A stretch of DNA of 64,000 nt from Sinanaerobacter sp. ZZT-01 (GTDB taxonomy: Bacteria > Bacillota > Clostridia > Peptostreptococcales > Anaerovoracaceae): positions 1 through 64,000 of the forward strand of contig NZ_CP141728.1 in assembly GCF_035621135.1 (NCBI RefSeq). Direction: 5' to 3'. The position numbers and the translations under genes were made by a program. Every line of letters begins with the position of its first letter. The first letter of the stretch is position 1. Under the pieces are notes generated by a model. The model saw nothing but the letters and a program-made list of their open reading frames with translations, was not told the DNA's origin and did no database searches. Positions 35,869 through 45,433 of this stretch are shown here, in pieces.

Positions 35869-36750
35869 ATGAACGATACAACAATTACATTTGATAAACT
35901 TACCATTTCACAGGAAGATTTTATCCGTTTAGTTCAATTTGTACAAAAGAACTATGGAATTAATCTGATACAAAAAAAGCACTTAATTGAAAGCCGTCTT
36001 GCTTCAACAATCAAAGGAAAAGGATTTACTTCCTTTTCCCAATATGTATCCTACATATTAAATACTAATAATCCAAAAGACTTGGAAGTTTTACTGAATA
36101 AATTGACGACGAATCATACTTTTTTTATGCGTGAGAATAGTCACTTTGACTTTTTCCGTGATACAATCCTTCCTCATATTGAAAAAACGAAAATGTCGAG
36201 AAAATTTTTAAGCATTTGGAGTGCCGGCTGCTCAAGTGGTCAAGAACCGTATACTCTCTCAATGATTTTGTGTGATTATTTTAAGAATAAACCCGGCTGG
36301 GACACACGTGTTCTTGCAACAGACATTTCTATGAATGTATTAAATAAAGCAAAAGAAGGGATTTACTTAAAAGAAGACACGAAAGAATTACCGCAAAGCT
36401 GGCAGCGAACTTATTTGGTCTCGGTAAATGAAGAGCAATGTACGTTTGTGCCTAAAATCAAAAATAATGTTATATTTAAAGAATTTAATTTAATGGACCC
36501 GATTCAATTTAAAATTCCTTTTGATGTAATTTTTTGCAGAAATGTAATGATTTATTTTGATCAGCCCACAAAGGATGCTTTGATACAACGTTTCTATAAG
36601 GCAACAAACGCAGGAGGCTATTTACTCATTGGACATTCAGAAACACTCAATAAGGAAAATTGTCCTTACCAATATTTAATGCCTGCGACATATCAGAAAA
36701 AACAAACTACAAGCACTGTTAAAAAGCCAGGAATCTTTAATTCTTATTGA
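35869..36750 (+). CDS. cheR: Chemoreceptor methyltransferase CheR
   Basis: A 293-residue SAM-dependent methyltransferase that methylates glutamates on chemoreceptors. The SAM-binding motif is IWSAGCSSGQEPYTL and a later family motif is FDVIFCRNVMIYFD. An N-terminal helical domain precedes it. AGAGG is five bases before the ATG. It forms the adaptation pair with cheB downstream. Confidence 0.96.
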   Translation: MNDTTITFDKLTISQEDFIRLVQFVQKNYGINLIQKKHLIESRLASTIKGKGFTSFSQYVSYILNTNNPKDLEVLLNKLTTNHTFFMRENSHFDFFRDTILPHIEKTKMSRKFLSIWSAGCSSGQEPYTLSMILCDYFKNKPGWDTRVLATDISMNVLNKAKEGIYLKEDTKELPQSWQRTYLVSVNEEQCTFVPKIKNNVIFKEFNLMDPIQFKIPFDVIFCRNVMIYFDQPTKDALIQRFYKATNAGGYLLIGHSETLNKENCPYQYLMPATYQKKQTTSTVKKPGIFNSY

Positions 36751-36825
36751 TATCTTGCAGGAATCCATTTTCTTTAACAGGTTTCTCAAAATTATAATTA
36801 TCATCTTTTAAAGGAGGGATTTCTT

Positions 36826-37920
36826 TTGATTCCCACAAATAAAATAAAAATTCTTGTTGTGGATGATTCCGTTTTTTTTCGGAAGGTTCTTATGGATAGT
36901 CTTTCAAAATATCCACAATTTGAAATCGTTGGATACGCCATTGATGCGATGGATGCGATGGCAAAGCTTCCGATTTTAAAACCGGATGTGATTACTTTAG
37001 ACGTAGAAATGCCTAAGATGACCGGAATTGAATTTTTGAAATACCTTCTTCCACGCCATTCGATTCCGGTTGTGCTCGTTAGCTCTTTGAATATAAGTGT
37101 CTTCGATGCTTTATCGGCAGGAGCTGTTGATTTTGTAAGAAAACCTGATATGCATGAACAAAGCAAGGCAGAATCCTTTATTAAAGAATTGGCAGGAAAA
37201 ATCTCCATTGCTTCAAAATCAAAAGTTAGAATTACGCCAGCTGCAAAACCTCTTACTATACCCAATCCATCTCTTTCAGCTGTTTCACCAGGAGCGGATA
37301 CTTCTTTATTAAGCAGAATTACTGCACTGAAGCCATCTCCAAAATTAGACAGTATTATTATTGCACTTGGCGCTTCAACCGGAGGAACAGAAGCAACCCT
37401 TGAGGTTTTGAAAAATTTACCGGCGAATACCCCTGGTATTCTCATTGTTCAGCACATGCCTGCCGGATTCACAAAAATGTATGCGGAACGTCTCAATCGT
37501 CTCTGCCCCATGGAAGTAAAAGAAGCTGTAAATGGCGATAAACTTTTTCGAGGCAGAGTATTATTAGCTCCGGGTGATCTACAGATGCGAGTTGTAAAAA
37601 TAGGCTCTGAATACTCTGTAAAATGCTACCCCGGTGAAAAGGTCAGCGGTCATTGCCCTTCTGTCGATGTATTGTTCCACTCCGTAGCTGAAACTGCCGG
37701 AGCAAATGCAATTGGAATCATCATGACAGGAATGGGAAAAGACGGTGCGGAAGGATTGCTACAAATGCGCCAAAAAGGAGCTTATACAATCGGACAAGAT
37801 GAAGCTTCCAGTGTAGTCTATGGAATGCCTATGGTCGCATACAATATTGGTGCGGTTACAACACAGACCTCCTGCGGCAATATTGCCGGAACATTGAAAA
37901 ATTATTTAAACCGCTTGTAA
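36826..37920 (+). CDS. cheB: Chemoreceptor methylesterase CheB
   Basis: A 364-residue two-domain enzyme. The receiver has the acidic pair Asp13-Asp14 and phosphorylation site Asp59. The esterase domain has the catalytic triad Ser184 (GASTGG), His210 (IVQHMPAGF) and Asp306 (GMGKDGAEG). It demethylates receptors after activation by CheA. The start is TTG with AAAGGAGGG upstream. A linker of about 40 residues joins the domains. Confidence 0.96.
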   Translation: MIPTNKIKILVVDDSVFFRKVLMDSLSKYPQFEIVGYAIDAMDAMAKLPILKPDVITLDVEMPKMTGIEFLKYLLPRHSIPVVLVSSLNISVFDALSAGAVDFVRKPDMHEQSKAESFIKELAGKISIASKSKVRITPAAKPLTIPNPSLSAVSPGADTSLLSRITALKPSPKLDSIIIALGASTGGTEATLEVLKNLPANTPGILIVQHMPAGFTKMYAERLNRLCPMEVKEAVNGDKLFRGRVLLAPGDLQMRVVKIGSEYSVKCYPGEKVSGHCPSVDVLFHSVAETAGANAIGIIMTGMGKDGAEGLLQMRQKGAYTIGQDEASSVVYGMPMVAYNIGAVTTQTSCGNIAGTLKNYLNRL

Positions 37921-37969
37921 TGATTTCTTACTATTTATATATCAGCAAACAGGAAAAGGAGAAATTCGA

Positions 37970-39964
37970 TTGAAAAACGAATCATATAATGAATCATATA
38001 TAGATACAGAACAAATTAAACAAGCAGAATGGAACGAAAAAGAAATGCAGCCGAATCATATTTTTTTTGCTTTAGATATTGGTACTCGCTCTGTTGTTGG
38101 TATGATCGGAAGCAAGGAAAACGACACCTATAAAGTCTTAGATTACGAACAAGCTTTTCATAAAGTACGTGCCATGCGTGACGGTCAAATTGAAGATATA
38201 GATCTAGTCTCTCGTGCTGTTCACCAAGTAAAATCAGCCTTAGAAGCACGGCTTGGCTATTCTTTAAATCGTGTTTCAATTGCTGCTGCAGGTCGTGCTT
38301 TAAAAACAGCAAAAGCAACTGCACAACAAGATATTTCTGAGGATACACCAATCAGCACAGAAACCATACGTTCCGTTGAATACCAAGCAATTTCAGTTGC
38401 CCAAGAAAAATTTTCCGAAGAGCTTTCTTCACAAGAGAACAATCAATCTTTTTCTTGTGTTGGTTACAGCGTTTCAGGATACTGGCTTGATGGTTATCCG
38501 ATCAGCAACTTAAGTGGACATAAAGGAAAAAATATTTGCGCAGAGATTATAGCGGCTTTTCTTCCGTTTACTATCATGCGAAGCTTATATGCGGTAACCA
38601 GCCGCTGTCATTTAGAAGTCGAAAATATGACATTGGAGCCGATTGCCGCAATCAATGCCATCGTGCCAAAAGACATCCGATTACTAAATATCGCCATTGC
38701 CGATATTGGTGCAGGAACAACGGATATCGCAATTTCAAAAAACGGGAGCATCATTGCCTATGACATGGTCACAACTGCCGGAGATGAAATCACAGAGGCC
38801 TTAATGAAGCACTATTTAGTTGATTTTGATACGGGGGAACGCATCAAACGTTCTCTAAGCAATGCGGCTGGTGAGATCTCTTTCTTCGACATCTTAGGAA
38901 CACAGTACCGTTTATGTGCAGAGGATATCATTCAGATCATTTATCCCGCTCTTTCAGAGCTTTGCAACTCTATTGCGAAAAGCATTATAAAACTGAATGA
39001 AGGTTCCCCAGTAGCCGTTTTTCTGATTGGTGGGGGAAGCCAGATTCCAGGCATTTGTAAAATTTTATCTGAGAAACTGGAGCTTCCTGAAAATCGAGTT
39101 GCACTTGGCGGTTTAAATCCATATAAAAACATCGAATTATGCTCAGAGGCACTGCTTAGTCCCGAATTCGTCACACCGATTGGAATTGGTGCCATTTCCC
39201 TACTCTATCACGGTATGGATTTTTTCGCCATTACAGTGAATGAAAAAAGAATTATGCTCTTAGATTCCAATCACATCACTGTATTGGATGCACTGCTTTT
39301 AGCCGGTATTAAGGCGACCAGTTTAATGGGTATCTCCCCTCGCCCGCTTACTTACTATTTAAATGGTGAAAAACAAGTGGATCGAGGAGAACCTCCTATT
39401 GCCGGAGAACTCTATCGAAACGGTCAGCCTGCTTCTATTGAAACACCGATACAAAGAGGCGATTCTATTATTGCGATTCCTGCAAAAAATGGCATTTCTC
39501 CTCAATTAACAATTGCTGATCTGCTTAAAAAGATGGATGCAGAAATGGATGTTACTGTAAACGGCACTCCGATGCCACCCGATTATCAGATTAGATCTAT
39601 GGACGAAATTAATCTGATACCGAAACCTCAAATTGAGGAAATCGTGTCAGTGGCAAACTCGAGCGATCCTGTGCATTTAGATTCCATGGAACAAGAAAAA
39701 GAAGAACCGATGCAGCAAACGAAACTTGAAGAAGAGGATAAAAAAGATTCAAAAACCATTTCCGTCTGTTTGAACGATCATTGGATTGACCTATCTTATC
39801 ATACCAATCAAGCTCCCTGCTTTTTCGATCTGCTGAACTATTCCGATATTGATCCGGAACATCCGCAGGGTAATCTGCTTTTAAAATTAAATGGTTCTGA
39901 TGCATCCTTTGTCACCGTATTAAAAGACGGAGATCATGCTAAAATCGGTTGGGAAAAACGATAA
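37970..39964 (+). CDS. FtsA-like actin-fold ATPase
   Basis: A 664-residue protein. Residues about 30-420 match the FtsA/PilM actin-like fold: phosphate-1 loop ALDIGTRSV, phosphate-2 IADIGAGTTDIAIS and adenosine motif LIGGGSQIPGI. The ~250-residue C-terminal part has small ubiquitin-like domains (for example TYYLNGEKQVDRGEPPIAG) and an acidic linker. It lacks the C-terminal amphipathic helix of true FtsA. The start is TTG with AAAAGGAG. It follows cheB by 50 bases and may share its transcript. Its role is unknown; a cell-envelope or polar scaffold is a guess. Confidence 0.75.
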   Translation: MKNESYNESYIDTEQIKQAEWNEKEMQPNHIFFALDIGTRSVVGMIGSKENDTYKVLDYEQAFHKVRAMRDGQIEDIDLVSRAVHQVKSALEARLGYSLNRVSIAAAGRALKTAKATAQQDISEDTPISTETIRSVEYQAISVAQEKFSEELSSQENNQSFSCVGYSVSGYWLDGYPISNLSGHKGKNICAEIIAAFLPFTIMRSLYAVTSRCHLEVENMTLEPIAAINAIVPKDIRLLNIAIADIGAGTTDIAISKNGSIIAYDMVTTAGDEITEALMKHYLVDFDTGERIKRSLSNAAGEISFFDILGTQYRLCAEDIIQIIYPALSELCNSIAKSIIKLNEGSPVAVFLIGGGSQIPGICKILSEKLELPENRVALGGLNPYKNIELCSEALLSPEFVTPIGIGAISLLYHGMDFFAITVNEKRIMLLDSNHITVLDALLLAGIKATSLMGISPRPLTYYLNGEKQVDRGEPPIAGELYRNGQPASIETPIQRGDSIIAIPAKNGISPQLTIADLLKKMDAEMDVTVNGTPMPPDYQIRSMDEINLIPKPQIEEIVSVANSSDPVHLDSMEQEKEEPMQQTKLEEEDKKDSKTISVCLNDHWIDLSYHTNQAPCFFDLLNYSDIDPEHPQGNLLLKLNGSDASFVTVLKDGDHAKIGWEKR

Positions 39965-39978
39965 TAACTCTTAAAAAA

Positions 39979-40060
39979 TAAACCACCAGCATTATGATCT
40001 GACCCAGAAAATTAGACAAAACAATCTAATGAGCGGAGTCACTTTAATGCTAGTGGTTTA
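39979..40060. repeat. Nested inverted repeat after the FtsA-like gene
   Basis: Outer arms of 15 bases (39979-39993 and 40046-40060) match at 14 positions. Inside, TGAC pairs with GTCA, and ATTAGA (40011-40016) with TCTAAT (40025-40030). This gives a long branched hairpin with little U-tail. It may be a terminator, a small MITE-like element or an RNA structure. The inner sequence resembles the ends of some IS3-type elements, but this is weak. Confidence 0.55.
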
Positions 40061-40157
40061 AAGTCTTTATTACAAGTTTATATTCTATTATTACTATAAG
40101 AATCAACTTATCCGAAATTGTCAGATTTTTGAATGCTACCGGATCCATAAACTAAAG

Positions 40158-41063
40158 TCAGGTTAAACGGTTGATTGACCATACAATACCATGATTGTCA
40201 TCACCACCTAATGTCAGTGAAATCGTCAAACCGTTTGCAATATAGTAAAGTCCAATAATATCTCCGGCGTTGAGCTCCGCTTCCCCTGCAAGGGTAACAG
40301 TGCCGCTCCCTAAAACTGTGCGCAGAGTCACCAACGGTGAATTAACATCAAAAATCGGGAGTTGCCCTCTAACAAGGGTCGTTAAGCCGGGTGCTGTGCG
40401 CCATATCACGAAAGCGGGGTTAACATCACTCCCCAGCGAAGCGCTGACGCTTGCCGTGGTATAATAAGTGACGGTGGCTTGAAGCAGATAGCGGCCTGTT
40501 GCAGGGACCGTGTAGTCGCCTGTTGCAGGATCAAAATTTAAACTAGTAAAATAAGGAAATGTAACTTCCCACCCGCTCAGTTGTGCACTATCAGTAACAG
40601 CCAAAGGATTTTTAAAGGCTGAGAATCCTTCAAGCAGCTGCGTTTCGCCGACAGGGCCCGGTTCTCCTTCCGGCCCTGCTTCTCCCTGTGGACCCGGCAC
40701 TCCTTGCGGTCCTTCCGGTCCTGCTTCTCCCTGTGGACCCGGCTCTCCTTGCGGCCCTTCCGGTCCTGCTTCTCCCTGTGGACCCGGCTCTCCTTGCGGC
40801 CCTTCCGGTCCTGCTTCTCCCTGTGGACCCGGCTCTCCTTGCGGCCCTGGTGGTCCTGGTTTGCCTCGTGGCCCTTCTTGATCTCTACAACAACAGCATT
40901 CATTATATCTACAGTTACTTCTTTGATCAAAACTGTTCGTACTACTAATCTCTTCTATTTCAGTGGAACCAGTGCAAAGCCTATTCTCATCAAAATTATT
41001 AAAATAATTTTGATGAGATAAATAATTTTCATGAGATAAATAATTTTCATTTCTTTTTTTCAT
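40158..41063 (-). CDS. Collagen-like repeat surface protein
   Basis: A 301-residue protein. The N-terminus holds a short [15 protein letters not shown] repeat and a [11 protein letters not shown] cysteine patch. A collagen-like Gly-X-Y tract (about residues 65-140, unit [15 protein letters not shown]) follows. The C-terminal ~150 residues form a beta-rich globular domain resembling BclA-type trimerisation domains. Such proteins occur on spore exosporia and cell surfaces. No classical signal peptide is seen. The gene is visibly richer in G+C than its neighbours, which suggests transfer or composition bias from the repeats. Confidence 0.8.
   Translation of the reverse strand: MKKRNENYLSHENYLSHQNYFNNFDENRLCTGSTEIEEISSTNSFDQRSNCRYNECCCCRDQEGPRGKPGPPGPQGEPGPQGEAGPEGPQGEPGPQGEAGPEGPQGEPGPQGEAGPEGPQGVPGPQGEAGPEGEPGPVGETQLLEGFSAFKNPLAVTDSAQLSGWEVTFPYFTSLNFDPATGDYTVPATGRYLLQATVTYYTTASVSASLGSDVNPAFVIWRTAPGLTTLVRGQLPIFDVNSPLVTLRTVLGSGTVTLAGEAELNAGDIIGLYYIANGLTISLTLGGDDNHGIVWSINRLT
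40675..40854. repeat. Tandem 45-base repeats in the collagen tract
   Basis: Four 45-base units begin at 40675, 40720, 40765 and 40810. They are near-identical in DNA, not only in protein, so they likely expanded recently by slippage or recombination. Copy number may vary between strains. Confidence 0.9.
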
Positions 41064-41223
41064 ATTTTCACCTTCCATAATATGTTATGTAGTCATTTAA
41101 ATAATGTTAGCAATTTTTACTCATATAATTTATTTTTTTACTATATTCGATAATAACTTTCTGCCTTTCCCTTACGTACTATTCTAAATAAAGCTTTCAT
41201 TTTTACTTTTCTAATAAATAATA

Positions 41224-41250
41224 TAAAGATTTCCACGTGTTGGTCGATAT
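41224..41250 (+). promoter_or_regulatory. Sigma-28 promoter of flgM-flgN-flgK-flgL-DUF6470-fliW-csrA
   Basis: TAAA (41224-41227), a 15-base spacer and GTCGATAT (41243-41250). The consensus is TAAA-N15-GCCGATAT; this site matches at all but one base. It lies about 68 bases before flgM and matches the expected late-gene control. Confidence 0.85.
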
Positions 41251-41317
41251 AATAACTGAATGATGATAGTAGTTCGATGCAAACTATGTATCTTTTAAGA
41301 AATATGGGGGTATAACC

Positions 41318-41629
41318 ATGAAAGTCATAAATAATGAAAGACCGTCTGGAATTATTAATTCAATAGCATTAAAAAAATCAAGCAAAAACTCTGTTGCGCC
41401 AGAACAAAAAAATGCAGAATTTGACCAGATAACGATCAGTCAGTCTCCAACATCACAAAAAAGTGATGAACAATTTATTACTTATCTGAAAAATCAATTG
41501 GTTTCTGAAGTAAAATCCGGAGCTTCTCAATATAAAATAACAGATTTAAGCCAGCAAATAGCATTAAAACAATATGACAATAATCCTGCTGATATTGCCA
41601 GAAAAATACTAATGGATACTGAGGTATAA
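41318..41629 (+). CDS. flgM: Anti-sigma-28 factor FlgM
   Basis: A 103-residue, largely disordered protein whose C-terminal half (LVSEVKSGASQYKITDLSQQIALK ending in ARKILMDTEV) fits the FlgM sigma-binding region. It holds sigma-28 inactive until export through the completed hook. GGGGG is seven bases before the ATG. Being first in a sigma-28 transcript gives negative feedback. Confidence 0.9.
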   Translation: MKVINNERPSGIINSIALKKSSKNSVAPEQKNAEFDQITISQSPTSQKSDEQFITYLKNQLVSEVKSGASQYKITDLSQQIALKQYDNNPADIARKILMDTEV

Positions 41630-41631
41630 CA

Positions 41632-42108
41632 ATGAATGATGGTCTTAATTTTTATAAAATAATGGAAGAAATTATGAATTTGGTCGATTCGGTTATCACT
41701 ATAGAAAATCAAAAATTAGACGCAATTGCTTCTAACGATATATCTGAATTGGACCGTATTATGAAGGAGGAACAAGCAATTATCCTTCAATTACGTGGTT
41801 TAGAGAAAAAACGGGATAGAATCCAAGATGATTTAGGGCTCTCTTCACTGACATTTCGCGAAATGATAGATAGAAACACACTATCAAATTCAAAAGAGCT
41901 TGCAACGCTGTATCAGCAAATGAACGAAAAAATGAAAGAAGTAAAAACAGTAACCGACTGTACAAAAAAATACATTGAACTTCATTTACACGGTTTAGAT
42001 ACCTTAATTACGAACTTACAAAATGGTAATAGCAATGTAAATTATAATAAAATCGGGGAAAAACAGCCGCGTGAAATGACACCTAGATTTACGCGCATCA
42101 AAATCTAA
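41632..42108 (+). CDS. flgN: Export chaperone FlgN
   Basis: A 158-residue helical protein that escorts the junction proteins FlgK and FlgL. The FlgN pattern includes LDSVITIENQKLDAI-like early helices and a conserved middle (EQAIILQLRGLEKKRDRIQ). It lies three bases after flgM and just before flgK, as in most Firmicutes. Confidence 0.88.
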   Translation: MNDGLNFYKIMEEIMNLVDSVITIENQKLDAIASNDISELDRIMKEEQAIILQLRGLEKKRDRIQDDLGLSSLTFREMIDRNTLSNSKELATLYQQMNEKMKEVKTVTDCTKKYIELHLHGLDTLITNLQNGNSNVNYNKIGEKQPREMTPRFTRIKI

Positions 42109-42131
42109 CTTTACCTAAGGAGGTACTTTCT

Positions 42132-43757
42132 ATGCTCCGTTCAACCTTTTACGGATTTACAACTGCACTTTCTGCTTTACGCACAAGCCAAAAAGCACTG
42201 GATGTCACCGGTCAAAATATATCCAATATGAATACTTCTGGATATACGAGGCAGCGCTTAGATTTATATAGCGTCCGCTCTTCAGGCTACGGTGACCGCT
42301 ATGCTACGAGAAGTTCCAGCTATATTGGACAAGGTGTAGGCGTAACTAATGTTTCGCAGGCACGAGATCCGTTTTTAGATGTTCGCTTTCGAAGAGAAGC
42401 CGCTAAATTAGGACAAATAGATGCTAATTTAAGTGTCAAGGAAGACTTGGAAAGCATATTTGACGAAACACAAAAAACTGCACTGCAATCACGATTTCAG
42501 GATTTGATCTCACAGCTGCAAACACTTTCGGACCACTCCGGTGCTGCAGAATTTGATAGTATTGTTCGATCTTCAGCAGAATCGCTTACAAAATTGCTGC
42601 GCCAATATTCTAATTCACTTAAATCTGTACGAGAACAAGAAGAATATAATATGGAGAATGTGACAGTCAACAAAGTAAATAGCTTATTGAATGATATTGC
42701 AACCTTAAATAAGACTATAAAAGAAAGTCAAATATTTGGCAGTTCTTCTTTGGAATTATTAGATCAAAGAAACTTGCTGATTGATGAATTGTCCACTTAT
42801 ATGAACATAAATGTTACAACTACTCCAAAAGAAATATCAAAAGGAATTTTTGTCGACGAGCTTCGGATTGATCTAATCGGCGATAATGGTGCATTCTGCC
42901 TATTAAACGACACCGATTCGGTTGATTTTTCTTATGAAAAAAAAGCCGATGGTTCTGTACATATTTCTATTTCAGATACATTCAATGCTGATGGTGATGA
43001 TACGACGCAAGATCTGACTGATATTACAGAAGAATTTACCACAGGAATTTTTAAAGGAGCCTTAGATGCGTTAAATAAATCAGGAGAATTTGATACTCCT
43101 CCAAACGATATTCGTGGAATTGGTTATTATGAAAAGAGTTTGGATTTATTAGCCTCTACCTTCGCAGAAGCATTTAACGCCGCAAATTCTGTTGAAAATC
43201 CATCCTTTGATCCATCCCAACCAGAAAGCCCTACTAATCAAAGATACACGGAATACAAACCGTTATTCGTTTCAAAAACAGACCCTACCGGTAAGGTTAC
43301 AGCAGGAAACATAACCATTGCTTCAGGTTGGTTAGACTCAACTTATGGGATCAATAGCAGTAAAGTCCCCCCTATCAGCAGTGGTGACACATCCGGTGCA
43401 AACGATAATATTTCTTATATGATCCATCTATTTGACAAAGACCTTGATTTCACTCTGACTCGATCAGATGGCTCAACACAAACCCTCTTTAATGGTAGTT
43501 TTGAAGAGTTTAATTCTAATATTTGCAACGTTCTTTCTCTAGACGTAAAGGCACTGAACTCATCTATTGATTCTTACCTAGCTTCGGTAAATAGCATTGC
43601 AGATTTACGAGATAGCGTATCAGCAGTATCTTTGGATGAAGAAGGCATAAACCTTCTGCACTTCCAAAAATCTTATAATGCCGCTGCCCGATTAATGACA
43701 ACTTTAGATGAAGCATTGGATACGATTATTAATCGAATGGGAACTGTAGGTTTATAA
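42132..43757 (+). CDS. flgK: Hook-filament junction protein FlgK
   Basis: A 541-residue axial protein (HAP1). The N-terminal motif ALRTSQKALDVTGQNISNMN and the C-terminal coiled segment VSLDEEGINLLHFQKSYNAAARLM are diagnostic. It forms the first junction zone between hook and filament. TAAGGAGG is before the ATG. Confidence 0.95.
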   Translation: MLRSTFYGFTTALSALRTSQKALDVTGQNISNMNTSGYTRQRLDLYSVRSSGYGDRYATRSSSYIGQGVGVTNVSQARDPFLDVRFRREAAKLGQIDANLSVKEDLESIFDETQKTALQSRFQDLISQLQTLSDHSGAAEFDSIVRSSAESLTKLLRQYSNSLKSVREQEEYNMENVTVNKVNSLLNDIATLNKTIKESQIFGSSSLELLDQRNLLIDELSTYMNINVTTTPKEISKGIFVDELRIDLIGDNGAFCLLNDTDSVDFSYEKKADGSVHISISDTFNADGDDTTQDLTDITEEFTTGIFKGALDALNKSGEFDTPPNDIRGIGYYEKSLDLLASTFAEAFNAANSVENPSFDPSQPESPTNQRYTEYKPLFVSKTDPTGKVTAGNITIASGWLDSTYGINSSKVPPISSGDTSGANDNISYMIHLFDKDLDFTLTRSDGSTQTLFNGSFEEFNSNICNVLSLDVKALNSSIDSYLASVNSIADLRDSVSAVSLDEEGINLLHFQKSYNAAARLMTTLDEALDTIINRMGTVGL

Positions 43758-43773
43758 ATAGGAGGATAATACC

Positions 43774-44781
43774 ATGAGAGTTACAACACAATCTATTACA
43801 CGAAACTACAACAGTGGCTTACAACGTGTTCTTAGAAATCTAAATACATCAAGAGAAAAAGTAACCACAAAAAGAAAATATTTAAAAGGATCTGAATCAC
43901 CTGCAGATGCTGCAAAAGCATATCGTCTGCGTCGTGAGATGTCAAGGACGGAAAATTATTTATCCAATGTACAAAATGTACAATCTACTTTTGAGAATAT
44001 TGAAAGCAGCATGATGACTATATCCAAATATGCTGATGATGTCTATTTAAAAGCAATTGAAGTGAATGGAACTATTTCTAAAAATCAAGATCAGCGAGCA
44101 ATTATCGCTAGAGAAATCCGTGGAATTCAAGAAGCTGCTGTTATGGAATTAAATGCAAAATTTGAAGGCGAATACCTCTTCGGAGGAAGTAGTACACAAG
44201 GACTTCCCTTTGCATTATCTGATAGTGGAAGGCTCACCTTCCGTGGAATCGATGTCGATGCAGCCGAAGGAACTGCGGATTACGATACCTTAAAAGAAAT
44301 GGTTAATGAAAAAATATTTATTGATCTTGGTTTCGGATTAACTTTGGATTCAAATAACCAAGTAGAAGAAAGCAGTGCCTTTAACACAGCAATGCCTGGT
44401 ATCAAGTTCTTAGGCTTTGGTAAAGATGGAAATGGCCTTTCCAATAATCTAATTAATACAATGGATGATATTGCTGATTTGTTAGAATCCAGCAATTTTA
44501 GTACGGAAAACCTAAAAACATACACCGATAAATTGGAAACAGAACGTACAAATATACTCATTAATGTGACCCAGCTTGGCAGCACCACTACATTTTTGGA
44601 AAATACAAAAAACCGGCTTGAAAACAATGAATATAGCTTAAATAACAATATTGAAAAGACCGAATATATTGACCTAGCTTCTGCAATTACAGATTTTAAA
44701 ATGCAGGAATACGTATACCAAGCAGCTTTAAAAATGGGAAACAGTATCTTAAGTCCTTCGTTTATTGATTTTATGAAATAG
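43774..44781 (+). CDS. flgL: Hook-filament junction protein FlgL
   Basis: A 335-residue axial protein (HAP3) that joins FlgK to flagellin. The N-terminal flagellin-like helix MRVTTQSITRNYNSGLQRVL and C-terminal DFKMQEYVYQAALKMGNSIL are present. AGGAGG precedes the ATG. Confidence 0.94.
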   Translation: MRVTTQSITRNYNSGLQRVLRNLNTSREKVTTKRKYLKGSESPADAAKAYRLRREMSRTENYLSNVQNVQSTFENIESSMMTISKYADDVYLKAIEVNGTISKNQDQRAIIAREIRGIQEAAVMELNAKFEGEYLFGGSSTQGLPFALSDSGRLTFRGIDVDAAEGTADYDTLKEMVNEKIFIDLGFGLTLDSNNQVEESSAFNTAMPGIKFLGFGKDGNGLSNNLINTMDDIADLLESSNFSTENLKTYTDKLETERTNILINVTQLGSTTTFLENTKNRLENNEYSLNNNIEKTEYIDLASAITDFKMQEYVYQAALKMGNSILSPSFIDFMK

Positions 44782-44819
44782 TTTAAACTTTGCTAATCTC
44801 ACTAAAAAGGAGTGATATC

Positions 44820-45425
44820 ATGAAGCCGTTATTAGAAATTCAAACTGTGCCTATTTCCATTGAATTTAAAGTAACACCGGCCATTCGACAAAAAACAGAA
44901 GCAACAGCAGAATTGGAAATAACTAGAGAAAAAAATGGACTTCGGATTAAAAGTCATCCGATCCAACTTAACATAGATACTTTCGAGACACGTAGTTCTC
45001 TCTTTGATACACCATTACAAAGTATAACAACATTTGCACAAAAGGGAAAAGAGGCTGCTTATGCAGCGACCGCACGTTTTGCGGAGGAAGGAAATATGTT
45101 GTTAGATATTCATCTAAACGAAGACGCCCTAAGTAAAATTGGTGCTTCCAGAATTGCAGAACAAGAAAAAGACTTTAATATTGCATTTCTCCCGAGTGCA
45201 CCACCGGATATCAATTGGACACCAGGGGATATTCAAATACAATATGAAATGGACAAGCTTAATTTTGAGTGGAAAACAAACCAAGGTAACTTTGAGTTTG
45301 TTCCAGCAAATATCGAATTTAATATTACACAGCATCCGCAAGTCATCATCAAATATGTTGGCTCCCCACTCTATATCCCACAAAGTGCAAACCCTGATTA
45401 CGAACCTCTAGATGTGAAAGCATAG
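44820..45425 (+). CDS. DUF6470 family protein
   Basis: A 201-residue protein starting MKPLLEIQTVPISIEFKV, a pattern seen in DUF6470 proteins encoded between flgL and fliW in many clostridia. It is beta-rich and has no membrane segment. Function is unknown. AAGGAG is seven bases before the ATG at 44820; the longer frame lacks a ribosome site. It lies eight bases before fliW. Confidence 0.8.
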   Translation: MKPLLEIQTVPISIEFKVTPAIRQKTEATAELEITREKNGLRIKSHPIQLNIDTFETRSSLFDTPLQSITTFAQKGKEAAYAATARFAEEGNMLLDIHLNEDALSKIGASRIAEQEKDFNIAFLPSAPPDINWTPGDIQIQYEMDKLNFEWKTNQGNFEFVPANIEFNITQHPQVIIKYVGSPLYIPQSANPDYEPLDVKA

Positions 45426-45433
45426 GTGCAGCA

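Noticed and set aside
40577-40930. 117-codon minus-strand frame with repeated [15 protein letters not shown] pattern
   Set aside because: It is another reading frame of the collagen DNA repeats; the periodic pattern comes from the 45-base units.
41064-41110. Sporulation-type promoter (CATATTAT box) for the collagen-like gene
   Set aside because: The box lies too close to the start codon and no matching -35 was found.
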